A DNA stretch of 64,000 nt from Pseudoruminococcus massiliensis (GTDB taxonomy: Bacteria; Bacillota; Clostridia; Oscillospirales; Acutalibacteraceae), in contig NZ_OLMR01000001.1 of NCBI RefSeq assembly GCF_900291955.1, positions 434,001 through 498,000 on the forward strand. The letters are read 5' to 3'. Shown piece by piece: positions 35,018-43,568 of this stretch. The notes under the pieces were generated by a model that was not told the DNA's origin, did not search any database, and saw only the letters and a list, made by a program, of their open reading frames with translations. The position numbers were made by a program, and so were the translations under genes. Numbering within the stretch: position 1 is the stretch's first letter; the number at the start of each line of letters is the position of its first letter.

Positions 35018-35746
35018 ATGAATATTGCAATATGTGATGATAATCTTTTAGATAGAGAACTGATTGTAGATTTACTTGAATGTTATTTCTTTAATAAATC
35101 TATTTCTTATAGCATAGACCAATATGAGAATGGTGATAACCTTATCTATGAAATTGAAGATGGACACCCTTACGATATAGTAATTCTTGATATCTTTATG
35201 GGAAAACTTCTGGGAATTGAAGTAGCTAAAAATCTTAGAAAGCTTAAATTTAATGGAGAAATCATTTTCCTGACAGCAAGTTCTGACTTTGCTGTCGATA
35301 GCTATGATGTAAATGCTGGAGGATATATACTAAAACCCATTTCATATAACAAGCTAAAAAAAGTTATTGACAAAATAACTCTAAAGCTTGGAACAAATAG
35401 CTATTGCGTAAGGCAAAGAAGTAATTTCTTGCTTATTCCATATAATGAAATTGTTTATATAGAAAGCAATAACTCAAAATGTATTCTACACAGAAATAAT
35501 GGTGAAAAATATAATATCTATAAAAAGCTTAATAAAATTGAATCGGAACTCAATGATTCTCGCTTTTTAAGAAGTCATCAAAGCTATCTCGTTAATATGG
35601 ATTATATAATTGAGGCTGGAAATCAATTTCAACTCTCTACGGGAGATGCTGTTCTTATTAGACAAAGACATGTTAAAGAAATTCGTAATCAATATCTTAA
35701 ATATAACGAAAAACATAATACTCATATGGCTTCAATTTCTAATTGA
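35018..35746 (+). CDS. LytTR-family response regulator
   Basis: A 242-residue two-domain regulator. The receiver domain (about 1-120) has the acidic pair ICDDN and the phosphorylation aspartate in YDIVILDIFMG near residue 57. It ends with the switch lysine region YILKPISYNKL. The LytTR DNA-binding domain follows (about 135-235: IPYNEIVYIESNNSKCILHR, FLRSHQSYLVNMDYI). Such AgrA-like regulators usually answer to a peptide-sensing histidine kinase; none is encoded nearby. The ATG at 35018 (MNIAICDDN) has AAGGA ten bases upstream; the frame is open to 34973. Confidence 0.92.
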   Translation: MNIAICDDNLLDRELIVDLLECYFFNKSISYSIDQYENGDNLIYEIEDGHPYDIVILDIFMGKLLGIEVAKNLRKLKFNGEIIFLTASSDFAVDSYDVNAGGYILKPISYNKLKKVIDKITLKLGTNSYCVRQRSNFLLIPYNEIVYIESNNSKCILHRNNGEKYNIYKKLNKIESELNDSRFLRSHQSYLVNMDYIIEAGNQFQLSTGDAVLIRQRHVKEIRNQYLKYNEKHNTHMASISN

Positions 35747-35802
35747 TAAACTTAATTATCTTAAAATAATACTATAAATCTATATGATAAAGGAGAATAG
35801 TT

Positions 35803-36171
35803 ATGATTTTAGAAAATTTTTATGCTAAAATCGGCGGAAATTATAATGAGGTTTTAGAAAGATTATTAAGCGAAAAACGCATAACAAGCTTTGTAATACG
35901 CTTTTTAGATGATAATAGTTTTGAAACGCTATGTCAATATCTTGATAATAAAGATTATGATTCTGCGTTTAATTCGGCTCACAATCTAAAAGGATTAGCA
36001 CAAAATCTTGGATTTACGAAATTAGCGAAATCTTCAGAAAAATTAAGCAATGCTCTGCGTTCTGATAATCAAGATGTTTTAATGACATCTCATACTCTTA
36101 TCAATGATGTAATAGCTGACTATAAAGAGGTTAAAGCTGCTATAAAAAAATTAAAGAAACAATTAAAATAA
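35803..36171 (+). CDS. Hpt (histidine phosphotransfer) protein
   Basis: A 122-residue four-helix protein. The Hpt signature is AHNLKGLAQNLGF with the phosphorylatable histidine near residue 59, followed by LAKSSEKLSNALR, the helix that packs beside it. Hpt proteins pass phosphoryl groups between kinases and response regulators. A stand-alone Hpt 57 bases after a response regulator gene suggests they work in one relay. AAGGAGAA precedes the ATG. Confidence 0.88.
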   Translation: MILENFYAKIGGNYNEVLERLLSEKRITSFVIRFLDDNSFETLCQYLDNKDYDSAFNSAHNLKGLAQNLGFTKLAKSSEKLSNALRSDNQDVLMTSHTLINDVIADYKEVKAAIKKLKKQLK

Positions 36172-36236
36172 TTTTTCTTTTAATTAACAATCCTGATGAA
36201 ATAGTAAATAAGAAAAATGGAGGTGATATAGGATTT

Positions 36237-36335
36237 ATGTTTGTTTCTATTACGGTAGAAAAATATAATGATATAGTTTGTTTTCATAACTCTGTAAGTG
36301 AGTTTTATTTTAAGATTATTATGAAAATAACATAA
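36237..36335 (+). CDS. Possible 32-residue small ORF
   Basis: A short ORF (MFVSITVEKYND... ending IIMKIT) with a strong GGAGGTGAT site about ten bases upstream and a strong terminator directly after its stop. It follows the LytTR and Hpt genes in the same direction. Whether it is translated is unknown; the ribosome site and placement are the only support. Confidence 0.4.
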   Translation: MFVSITVEKYNDIVCFHNSVSEFYFKIIMKIT

Positions 36336-36337
36336 AA

Positions 36338-36378
36338 ATATGCAATAGGACTATCAATATCCTATTGCATATTTTTTA
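36338..36378 (+). terminator. Terminator after the LytTR/Hpt/small-ORF group
   Basis: ATATGCAATAGGA/TCCTATTGCATAT: a 13-base perfect stem with a nine-base loop, followed by TTTTTTATT. Confidence 0.9.
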
Positions 36379-36604
36379 TTATTCGAGTTTTATAAACTGT
36401 TTTTCAAAAAATCATACGAAAAAAATACTATGACATACTCAATCCACATTTCTTTTAGGGTAATCCAAAATATAGGCATTGAAAGCACTGTAGACTCGTC
36501 TTAGATGGTATAAACTATCATAAGGTAACCTCCATAGAATAACATCATCAGAGTAAAAACAAGGCCTTGAGGATTTGTTTTGGTATAATTTTTCTCTTTC
36601 TAAA
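36379..36604. other. Intergenic stretch without a supported gene
   Basis: About 225 bases between two terminators. A minus-strand reading frame (36439-36678) exists, but it runs through the terminator hairpin at 36607-36649 and has only a TTG start, so I do not call it. I see no other feature. Confidence 0.4.
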
Positions 36605-36606
36605 AT

Positions 36607-36649
36607 AAAAAAATCCGCCTGACATTTATACCTGTCATGCGGATTTTTT
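36607..36649 (-). terminator. Second terminator after tRNA-Pro
   Basis: AAAAAAATCCGC/GCGGATTTTTT with an inner TGACA/TGTCA stem. On the minus strand it ends in a seven-T tract. Confidence 0.8.
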
Positions 36650-36679
36650 GAGGTGATTTGGAAATGTATATTTTCCAAG

Positions 36680-36705
36680 AAAAAAGCCCTTACCTATTGG
36701 TAAGG
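36680..36705 (-). terminator. First terminator after tRNA-Pro
   Basis: Minus strand CCTTACC-AATA-GGTAAGG followed by GCTTTTTT, about ten bases past the tRNA 3' end. Confidence 0.8.
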
Positions 36706-36715
36706 ACTTTTACTA

Positions 36716-36792
36716 TGGTCGAGGTGACAGGACTTGAACCTGCGGCATCTTGGTCCCAAACCAAGCACTCTACCAAACTGAGTTACACCTCG
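36716..36792 (-). tRNA. tRNA-Pro (anticodon UGG)
   Basis: On the minus strand a complete cloverleaf: acceptor CGAGGTG/CACCTCG with discriminator A, an anticodon stem-loop CTTGG-TTTGGGA-CCAAG giving anticodon TGG, and the T-loop GGTTCAAGTCC. The terminal CCA is encoded. It stands alone, with its own promoter and two terminators. Confidence 0.97.
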
Positions 36793-36810
36793 TTTTCTCA
36801 CAGCTTCATT

Positions 36811-36839
36811 ATTATACTATATGCAATTCATTTTGTCAA
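36811..36839 (-). promoter_or_regulatory. tRNA-Pro promoter
   Basis: Minus strand TTGACA (36834-36839), 17 bases and TATAAT (36811-36816): full consensus, about 19 bases before the tRNA. Confidence 0.9.
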
Positions 36840-37064
36840 CACTTTTTCTAAACTTTTTAAAAAAATTTTAAGTTATAATTTGCTGCTTATTTGATAGCTA
36901 ATATTTTATAATCATTATGAGTATTTCGTTTTCAAAATTCCCTTTATAAAGGGATTTTTCCTCTTATAAGCAATAGTCAAATATGCCTTATAGAAAAATG
37001 TCTTCAAAAACTAAAAGTTTTTCTTTTTTATCAATTTCAAATTTTCAGCACACAATTATATTTA

Positions 37065-37227
37065 AGGGAACCCCCTGCGAGGGTTCCCTACGAAAAACAT
37101 TCCACTGGAATGTTTTTCTACCCTCCTGCGCTTTGTGAAGTATAAAGTGTTTCGCCGTCTGCGGACGGCGACAAGGGCGTTGCCCTTGACCTACAAGCCT
37201 TTGAAAAGGCTTGAGCGAAACTTTTAA
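37065..37227 (+). repeat. Multi-hairpin intergenic repeat, family A copy 2
   Basis: About 163 bases closely matching 4347-4516, in the same orientation. The same five hairpins appear in order. The third stem here is CGCCGTC/GACGGCG (37153-37170) where copy 1 has CGCTCT/AGAGCG. The fourth is AAGGGC/GCCCTT (37173-37187) where copy 1 has AAAGGC/GCCTTT. The outer hairpins are almost identical. It lies just past the lysC terminator; the 36840-37064 stretch upstream holds nothing I recognise. Confidence 0.85.
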
Positions 37228-37239
37228 TTTCTATAAAAA

Positions 37240-37269
37240 TAGGTTCACAACGAATCTGTTGTGAACCTA
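37240..37269 (-). terminator. lysC terminator
   Basis: TAGGTTCACAAC/GTTGTGAACCTA: a 12-base perfect stem with a six-base loop, followed on the minus strand by TTTTTATAG. It lies 33 bases after the lysC stop. Confidence 0.9.
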
Positions 37270-37301
37270 CTTATTTTCATATCTTAGCTTAATATAAAAT
37301 A

Positions 37302-38507
37302 TTAGTCAAAGAACTTTGAGTGGATAGCTGAAACCGCCTTATCTGCATCATCTGCATTGATAAGAACTGAAACCTTGATTTCACTTGTAGAAATCATCTG
37401 AATGTTGATTTGTGCATCAAAGAGTGCCTCAAACATCTTTGTAGCAACGCCTGCATGGCTTTCCATACCTGCACCAACGATAGAAATCTTTGCAACATCT
37501 TCTGAGAGAGTTACAGACTTACCGCCGACAACAGAGATAAAGTCTTCCATGATAGCAACTGCTTCTTTGCCGTTTTCCTTAGCTACTGTGAAAGCAATAT
37601 CCTTTGTGCCGTCACGACCGATTGACTGAAGAATAATATCAACATTTATGCCCTTAGAAGCAAGCTTGGAGAAAAGCTTAAACGCAAGACCCGGAACATC
37701 CGGAACACCAACAACTGAAATACGAGCAACATTTGTATCCTTAGCTACACCGCTGACCAACATTTTTTCCATTTTAACTGCCTCCTTAACGATTGTGCCT
37801 GGTGCATTTGTCATACTTGAAAGCACCTCAAGCTCTATGTTATATTTTTTAGCCATTTCTACGCTTCTGTTATTCAAAACCTGTGCGCCGAGAGTTGCAA
37901 GCTCAAGCATTTCATCATAAGAAATTGTATTGAGCTTCTTTGCGTTTTTGACCTTTCTTGGGTCGGCTGTATAAACGCCCTCAACATCTGTGAATATCTG
38001 GCAAAGGTCTGCGTGTGCTGCTGCTGCAATAGCAACTGCACTTGTATCAGAACCACCACGACCAAGTGTTGTAACATCATTATAACGATTAAGTCCTTGG
38101 AAACCTGCAACAACAACTATGTTGTTCTTATCAAGCTCTTTCATGATACGGTCTGTGTTTACACGCTTAATTCTTGCACTTGTATAAGCGGAGCTTGTTT
38201 CAAAGCCTGCCTGCCAGCCAAGAAGTGAAACAACTGGATAGCCAAGCTTTTCGATAGCCATAGCAAGAAGTGCTATTGACATCTGCTCGCCTGCTGCAAG
38301 AAGCATATCTCTCTCACGCTTGGAAGCATTAGGGTTGATTTCGTTTGCTTTTTCGATAAGGTCATCAGTTGTATCGCCCTGTGCAGATACAACAACAACA
38401 ACACTGTTGCCCTTTTTATATGTATCTGTAACTATTTTAGCGACATTCATTACTCTTTCAGCATTTGCCACAGAGCTTCCGCCGAATTTCTGAACTATTA
38501 AACTCAT
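37302..38507 (-). CDS. lysC: Aspartate kinase
   Basis: Aspartokinase phosphorylates aspartate, the entry to lysine, threonine and methionine synthesis. The 401-residue protein has the kinase motif VQKFGGSSVANAERV at the N-terminus, TLGRGGSDTSAVAIAAA near 160 and TDVEGVYTADPRKV. Two ACT domains at the C-terminus (from about 265: NVARISVVGVPDVPGLAFKLF and VAKISIVGAGMESHAGVATKMF) bind the feedback inhibitor. The ATG at 38507 has GAGGGAG nine bases upstream. It follows hom by 113 bases. Confidence 0.96.
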   Translation of the reverse strand: MSLIVQKFGGSSVANAERVMNVAKIVTDTYKKGNSVVVVVSAQGDTTDDLIEKANEINPNASKRERDMLLAAGEQMSIALLAMAIEKLGYPVVSLLGWQAGFETSSAYTSARIKRVNTDRIMKELDKNNIVVVAGFQGLNRYNDVTTLGRGGSDTSAVAIAAAAHADLCQIFTDVEGVYTADPRKVKNAKKLNTISYDEMLELATLGAQVLNNRSVEMAKKYNIELEVLSSMTNAPGTIVKEAVKMEKMLVSGVAKDTNVARISVVGVPDVPGLAFKLFSKLASKGINVDIILQSIGRDGTKDIAFTVAKENGKEAVAIMEDFISVVGGKSVTLSEDVAKISIVGAGMESHAGVATKMFEALFDAQINIQMISTSEIKVSVLINADDADKAVSAIHSKFFD

Positions 38508-38620
38508 CTGCAATTTCTCCCTCTTTTTATTTTATATATACGCTTATTTTGGTTCAGCTCATATGAGTTAAGCCAAGCAACGCAATAAACAAGATTATTA
38601 TATCAGATTATCTTTAAAAA

Positions 38621-39865
38621 TTAAAGGTCTGAAATTCTGATTTTTGAAAGAACCTTTATGCCATTATCTTCAAGAGCCTTAATAGCTTTCTCTATATCAG
38701 ATTCTTTCATATCGCCTGTTGTGAAAGCAAATTCATTTTCCTTAGCACCGTTTCTTGTAAGAGGCTTAACACCTATAAAAAGCTCAGTAGCTTTTTCAAA
38801 AGCTAACTTCGTATTGTTAGACTCTGCTCTTACATAAACGCTCATAATTGTATTTGCATAAGGTTCTACATCGCTCTCTGAACCATCTGCCCAACCAAGA
38901 TACTTTCTTGCAGAAAGATGCTTAACGCAATCGATAATATCAGCAACAACAGCACTTGCGGTAGGAAGCTTACCAGCACCCTTACCATAAAATACAACAT
39001 CTCCTGTTGCATCGCCACGAACAAGAATACCGTTGAATACATCATCAATACCAGCAAGCTGACTGCTACGCTCAATGAACATAGGCTCAACTGTAATATC
39101 GACCTTACCGTCCGCAAGCTTCTTAACCTGACCTATAAGCTTTACTACTCCGCCCCATGCGTCTGCATAAAGAACATCGTCGAGGGTGATTTCTGTTATG
39201 CCCTTTGTATTAACATAATCCGGATAAATATGCTTGCCATATGCAAGAGAGGCAAGAATACAAATCTTTCTGCAAGCATCATCGCCCTCAATATCAGCCT
39301 TAGGATTTCTCTCGGCATAGCCAAGCTCCTGAGCCATTTTGAGCGCATCTGCAAAAGGCATTTGCTCACGAATCATCTTTGTAAGAATAAAGTTTGTTGT
39401 ACCATTGAGTATACCAGCAATCTCTATAACATCATTTGCTGCAAGGCACTGGCTCATTGGACGGATAATTGGAATGCCACCACCTACGCTTGCTTCAAAG
39501 AGGAAATTTGCGTTCTTTTCCTGTGCGATTGCAAGAAGCTCTGCACCTTTCTTAGCAACAAGCTCTTTATTTGAAGTTACAACGCTTTTGCCTGCCTGTA
39601 AGCAGCGTTTAACGAAATCATAAGCAGGATTGACTCCACCCATAACCTCGGCAACAACTTTAACTTCTTCATCGTTTAAAATATCCTCAAAATTCTTTGT
39701 AAATCTATCCGCAAGAGGACTATCAGGAAATTCTCTTATATCAAGGATATACTTGATATTGATTTCTTCCTTTGCTCTTTTTGCAATGCTTTCGGCGTGG
39801 CTTGTTAAAACTTCTACAACGCCTGAACCGACTACACCATGTCCCATAACCGCTACTTGTACCAT
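38621..39865 (-). CDS. hom: Homoserine dehydrogenase
   Basis: The enzyme reduces aspartate semialdehyde to homoserine. The 414-residue protein has the nucleotide-binding QVAVMGHGVVGSGVVEVL at its N-terminus, NKELVAKKGAEL, the GGGIPIIRPM catalytic region with NGTTNFILTKM, and YGKGAGKLPTASAVVADI. A C-terminal ACT-like domain (about 330-414) suggests threonine feedback. It lies 35 bases after the penicillin-binding protein gene and before lysC, so these may share a transcript. Confidence 0.96.
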   Translation of the reverse strand: MVQVAVMGHGVVGSGVVEVLTSHAESIAKRAKEEINIKYILDIREFPDSPLADRFTKNFEDILNDEEVKVVAEVMGGVNPAYDFVKRCLQAGKSVVTSNKELVAKKGAELLAIAQEKNANFLFEASVGGGIPIIRPMSQCLAANDVIEIAGILNGTTNFILTKMIREQMPFADALKMAQELGYAERNPKADIEGDDACRKICILASLAYGKHIYPDYVNTKGITEITLDDVLYADAWGGVVKLIGQVKKLADGKVDITVEPMFIERSSQLAGIDDVFNGILVRGDATGDVVFYGKGAGKLPTASAVVADIIDCVKHLSARKYLGWADGSESDVEPYANTIMSVYVRAESNNTKLAFEKATELFIGVKPLTRNGAKENEFAFTTGDMKESDIEKAIKALEDNGIKVLSKIRISDL

Positions 39866-39900
39866 TTTTATATCTCCCTTACATTTTATATTAAATAATT

Positions 39901-42267
39901 TTATCTTGTTTCTGTTGAGCTTGTCTGCTCTGGTTCAGATGTTTCTATAACTGATTCTACGCTCTCTGTTGAGCTTTCCACACTCTCAATACTTTCTGTA
40001 CTCTCTGTTGAGCTTTCTCCACTCTCTGTACTTTCGATACTTTCTGTTGAGCTTTCATCGCTTGTATCAGAAGTAGATGATTCATCAGACCGGCTATATT
40101 CTGTATTGCTTGATTCCGGAGGTGTAATAACTTTTCCGTGGGTAGAAATACAAGTTCCAGGCATATTATCCGATGTATAATAGCCCGTTACTGTATCTGG
40201 GCAAAGTGAATTTGCAAGCAAACCAGTTTCTCGACAGAACTTCTGAGGAATAACTGTATCTGGTATGTTGAAATCTTTATGTTCCTTAGTTTTGAGATAT
40301 TCTGTCATAATCTCAGACCAAAGAATATGATTCTTACCCTCTTCTTCTTGATTTATTGAGGCAGGAATATCGTGTCCTTGCCAAATGCCTGCAACAGCAT
40401 AAGGAGAAGCACCTACAAACCAGTTGTCATAGGTATTATCAGTAGTACCTGTCTTGCCTATAATATCCCAGCCAGTAACTGCTGCACGATAGCCAATGCC
40501 CTCTTTATCACTGACAACCTGATGGAGCAATCTATTCATGATTGCCGCTGTTTCTTCACTTATAGCACGAGAGGAAACTCTCTTATCTCTTTGATCAAGA
40601 ATAATATTGTTATCTTGGTCAGTCACATAATAGTAGGTATATGGCTCATAGTATGTTCCACCATTACAGAATGGAATATATGAAGCTGTCATTTCACGGA
40701 CAGTTGTTCCTCCGTGAACACCACCCATAGACATAGCAACGATATTTTTTGAGTCTTGGTCGGGGTCAAGATGTGCAAGCTTAAACTTATTTGTAGCATA
40801 GTTATAGCTTTCTCTCATACCTATTTGATTTAGAAGATTAACCGTTGCTGCGTTTGATGAAATTTCAAGGGCTGTCATAACTGTAATATTGCCACGATAG
40901 CCTTCGTACCAGTTATTAGGGCCTGCTATGGTATTTCCATTTGCATCATAAGCCCAATCCTGAATAGCTGTATCTGAAATCAATGATGAGAAATTAACTA
41001 TCTTATCTTCAATAGCTGGAGCATAAACCGCAATAGGCTTAATTGTTGAACCTGGCTGTAGGTATGCACCATTTGCTCTATCAAAGAGGAATAATCCATC
41101 CTTTTCTTTACGGCTGCCTATGGTTGCAAGTACCCTGCCGTCAAGTCCCATCATAATATAACCACATTCAAGCTTTTTATCCTTAGGAGTTTTCCACTGA
41201 AGAACCTTTTTCTGTGCTATGCTCTGTGCTGTTGGGTCCATTGCTGAATATATTTTAAGTCCTTCTGTATAAAGCTTTCTTTCAGCTTCGCTTTCACTTA
41301 TATTAAGATTTTTTTGCAAGGCCTCAGAAACTTCTCTAAAGAGCATATCATTATACCAGCTTTGAGTGGTATCTTCGTCCTCGTCATCATTATAGCTATA
41401 TCCAACAAAGGTCATTGTTGCCGATTCTTTCATAGCCGCTTCATACTCAGACTGAGTAATTCTGCCCTGTGAATACATCTCGCCGATAACAACTTCACGA
41501 CGCTTTTTATTATTCTCAGGATAAGCAAGAGGATTATAAACCGCAGGATTCTGTGTAATACCTGCAATAGCCGCACACTCTGCAATAGAACACTCATTTA
41601 TATCTTTATCAAAATAAAGATTTGCAGCAGCCTGAACACCACTGCAACCACTTCCGAAGTTTACTATATTAAGGTAAGCTTCAAGAATTTCCTCTTTAGT
41701 GTATTGCTTTTCGAGGTCCAGTGCGTGAAATATTTCTGTAATCTTACGATTAAGGCTGACATCATCATTCTCTGTAACATTCTTAACAAGCTGTTGTGTT
41801 ATTGTAGAGCCACCGTAATCAGCACTTCCTGTAATAAGGCTTAATACAGCACCACTTGTACGAATCCAGTCAACACCCTTATGGTCATAGAAACGCTTGT
41901 CCTCAATAGAAACAACTGCATCTGTCATCGCCTTTGGAATATTATTATAATCAACCCAAACACGGTTTGCTGTGTTATAAAGGTTTTGGTCGAGCGTTAC
42001 TGTTCCGTCATCATTCGTGACATAAATACTACTGGTTATATTTTTCTTTGCATTTCTGAGGTCCAGACTGAATGGCTCGTTTGCTACATCAATTATATAA
42101 GCCACAATAGAAATTATAACTACTACACCAGTAATAGCTCCAACCAGCAAGACAGTAAGAAGTATTCTCTTAACAATCCCCCAAACTCTGGATAAAGCTG
42201 GGTGGTTCTCTGTTAAAATCATCACGCCACCTTCGTCAGAATAATTACTTATATCAGTATTTTTCAT
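39901..42267 (-). CDS. Class A penicillin-binding protein (PBP1A-like)
   Basis: A 788-residue bifunctional peptidoglycan synthase. One membrane helix (about 33-58) anchors it. The glycosyltransferase domain has the catalytic glutamate in VSIEDKRFYDHKGVD, YGGSTITQQLVKN, and RKITEIFHALDLEKQYTKEEILEAYLN. The transpeptidase domain has SxxK in PGSTIKPI (near 409), SSNAATVN and KTGTTDN (near 604). The last 60 residues are low-complexity Ser/Thr/Glu repeats (TESIES, SSTES), probably an exposed wall-spanning tail. The start has a GGCGGG-like site upstream. Confidence 0.93.
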   Translation of the reverse strand: MKNTDISNYSDEGGVMILTENHPALSRVWGIVKRILLTVLLVGAITGVVVIISIVAYIIDVANEPFSLDLRNAKKNITSSIYVTNDDGTVTLDQNLYNTANRVWVDYNNIPKAMTDAVVSIEDKRFYDHKGVDWIRTSGAVLSLITGSADYGGSTITQQLVKNVTENDDVSLNRKITEIFHALDLEKQYTKEEILEAYLNIVNFGSGCSGVQAAANLYFDKDINECSIAECAAIAGITQNPAVYNPLAYPENNKKRREVVIGEMYSQGRITQSEYEAAMKESATMTFVGYSYNDDEDEDTTQSWYNDMLFREVSEALQKNLNISESEAERKLYTEGLKIYSAMDPTAQSIAQKKVLQWKTPKDKKLECGYIMMGLDGRVLATIGSRKEKDGLFLFDRANGAYLQPGSTIKPIAVYAPAIEDKIVNFSSLISDTAIQDWAYDANGNTIAGPNNWYEGYRGNITVMTALEISSNAATVNLLNQIGMRESYNYATNKFKLAHLDPDQDSKNIVAMSMGGVHGGTTVREMTASYIPFCNGGTYYEPYTYYYVTDQDNNIILDQRDKRVSSRAISEETAAIMNRLLHQVVSDKEGIGYRAAVTGWDIIGKTGTTDNTYDNWFVGASPYAVAGIWQGHDIPASINQEEEGKNHILWSEIMTEYLKTKEHKDFNIPDTVIPQKFCRETGLLANSLCPDTVTGYYTSDNMPGTCISTHGKVITPPESSNTEYSRSDESSTSDTSDESSTESIESTESGESSTESTESIESVESSTESVESVIETSEPEQTSSTETR
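39910..40085 (-). repeat. Low-complexity repeat encoding the PBP tail
   Basis: Within the PBP gene, short imperfect units around ACTCTCTGTTGAGCTTTC recur, encoding the Ser/Thr/Glu tail. Slipped-strand length variation is likely between strains. Confidence 0.7.
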
Positions 42268-42368
42268 TCACGACAACCCGCCTTTCCCGAAAAATAATTC
42301 GTTCTAAAAAATCAAAAATAATCATAGCTTGCTTATCTTACATATAAGAATTGAATGTTATCCTTAGT

Positions 42369-42374
42369 ATTATA
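42369..42374 (-). promoter_or_regulatory. Possible extended -10 promoter of the PBP gene
   Basis: Minus strand TGGTATAAT, an extended -10 element about 100 bases upstream of the PBP start. No good -35 box is present at the usual distance. Confidence 0.4.
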
Positions 42375-42457
42375 CCATAAAATCAAAAAAATGGAATGAA
42401 AAATTAAAAAATTCAAAATATATTTGCGATTTACCTAAATTTTAAAGAAATTTTATA

Positions 42458-42484
42458 GCATTTGACGAATAAATCGCCATATTT
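42458..42484 (+). promoter_or_regulatory. Possible forespore sigma-type promoter
   Basis: GCATT (42458-42462), 15 bases and CATATTT (42478-42484) resemble the spacing and boxes of SigF/SigG promoters. It lies about 56 bases before the BofC-like gene. Weak support from boxes alone. Confidence 0.25.
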
Positions 42485-42539
42485 CTGGCAAAATTAAGCT
42501 TGAAAAATCCAAATATTTCATAAAAGGAGAGTAATTATA

Positions 42540-42890
42540 ATGAAAAAAATGATTGCTGTTACAGGTTGCTTTGTGATATTCTGCCTTGTTATAAATGGTA
42601 TACTGATTCCCTCTTTGCCAAGTGTAAATGCTGAAAACACTCCTCCAACTACACAGACAAGCTATATTGAAGAAAGCTCTGAAGCTTTATCTAAATCTGA
42701 AGAATTTTACACTTTAAAGGAATATAATGGGAAAATTGCTGTTTACTCATCAAATTCGGACAAGCCGATAGAAATAACAAACGCATCTACTGCTAAACTT
42801 CCAAAAAGCGACCAAGAGGCTCTAAAAGATGGTATCAAAGCCGAATCTAAGAAAGAGCTTAATCGTCTTTTGGAGGATTTTTGCAGTTAA
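42540..42890 (+). CDS. Secreted BofC-C-terminal-like protein
   Basis: A 116-residue protein with an N-terminal signal or anchor helix (MIAVTGCFVIFCLVINGILI). The mature part has YTLKEYNGKIAVYSS near 60, then ASTAKLPKSDQEALKDGI and LNRLLEDF. This layout matches the C-terminal domain of BofC, a protein of the spore intermembrane space in Bacillus (recalled, not searched); relatives are common in Clostridia. AAAGGAG precedes the ATG. A role in sporulation is inference. Confidence 0.65.
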   Translation: MKKMIAVTGCFVIFCLVINGILIPSLPSVNAENTPPTTQTSYIEESSEALSKSEEFYTLKEYNGKIAVYSSNSDKPIEITNASTAKLPKSDQEALKDGIKAESKKELNRLLEDFCS

Positions 42891-42897
42891 TAACAAT

Positions 42898-43345
42898 TTT
42901 GAAAAGGATTGAGCAAGATTTTTAAGTGCTTTAAGTGAAAACCTTGTGGAACTATCGTTACTAACAAAAGGAATTTGAGAGTGGGACTTCGTCCACCGCT
43001 TGAGAAGAACGATATGTTAAGGGCTTTGCCCTTAAAACCCACGAAAGGCTCTGTCCCTCGACCCTGCAAGCTTTTGAAAAAGCTTGAGCAAAACTTTTAT
43101 CTGTCTTAGATAAGCCAATTAGCTAATCGGTAGTTTAGTCCTCCGCGTGAAAAATTTCTCACGCTTATCACGAGCGAGACTTGTCGAGCGATTCCGCGGC
43201 TTGACAGCGGCGGCACGCCGCCTTGAGCAAAACTTTTATCTGTCTTAGATAAGTTAATTAGCTAATTGATAGTTTTATCATTCGCAGCAACAATCTTCTC
43301 TAATACATTACGAGCAAGACTTGCCAAGCGGTTTCGCGGCTTGTC
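42898..43345 (+). repeat. Multi-hairpin intergenic repeat, family B copy 2 with internal duplication
   Basis: About 450 bases with the same modules as 10751-11040 in inverted orientation. They are GTGGGAC/GTCCAC-like, TTAAGGGC/GCCCTTAA, a degenerate GTCCCTC, AAGCTTTT/AAAAGCTT, then GAGCAAAACTTTTATCTG and ACGAGCGAGACTTGTCGAGC. The segment from TTGAGCAAAACTTTTATC (43084) occurs again at 43223, a tandem duplication with a period near 139 bases. A small minus-strand reading frame here (43262-43453) is inside the repeat and is not called. Confidence 0.8.
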
Positions 43346-43403
43346 CTGTGCGGTCACGCACCGTTTTGGGAGCAGCAACCCGACACCTATGTCGCATAAT
43401 AAC

Positions 43404-43432
43404 TTGACAAAGGCTGTATTATATATTAAAAT
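43404..43432 (+). promoter_or_regulatory. Fatty-acid operon promoter
   Basis: TTGACA (43404-43409), 17 bases and TAAAAT (43427-43432). It gives a leader of about 130 bases to fabH. Confidence 0.75.
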
Positions 43433-43499
43433 AAAATGTGCATAATATGCCAAAGAAAATTATTTTTATACAATACTACAATGTTTAATTTTCCTTGAA

Positions 43500-43522
43500 A
43501 ATTCGACTTATTCGGTCGAATT
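43500..43522 (+). promoter_or_regulatory. Palindrome in the fabH leader, possible operator
   Basis: Perfect inverted repeat AATTCGAC-N7-GTCGAATT, 47 bases before the fabH start. It could bind a dimeric repressor of lipid synthesis; it is not the FapR consensus I know. The regulator is not in the window. Confidence 0.5.
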
Positions 43523-43568
43523 ATTTCGTAAATCAGATATTTATTTCAAAAACGGAGGAAAAGTTTTT

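Noticed and set aside
36439-36678. 79-codon minus-strand frame
   Set aside because: It runs through the tRNA-Pro terminator hairpin, starts with TTG without a ribosome site, and shows no known motif.
43262-43453. 63-codon minus-strand frame upstream of fabH
   Set aside because: Located in the family B repeat and overlapping the fabH promoter.
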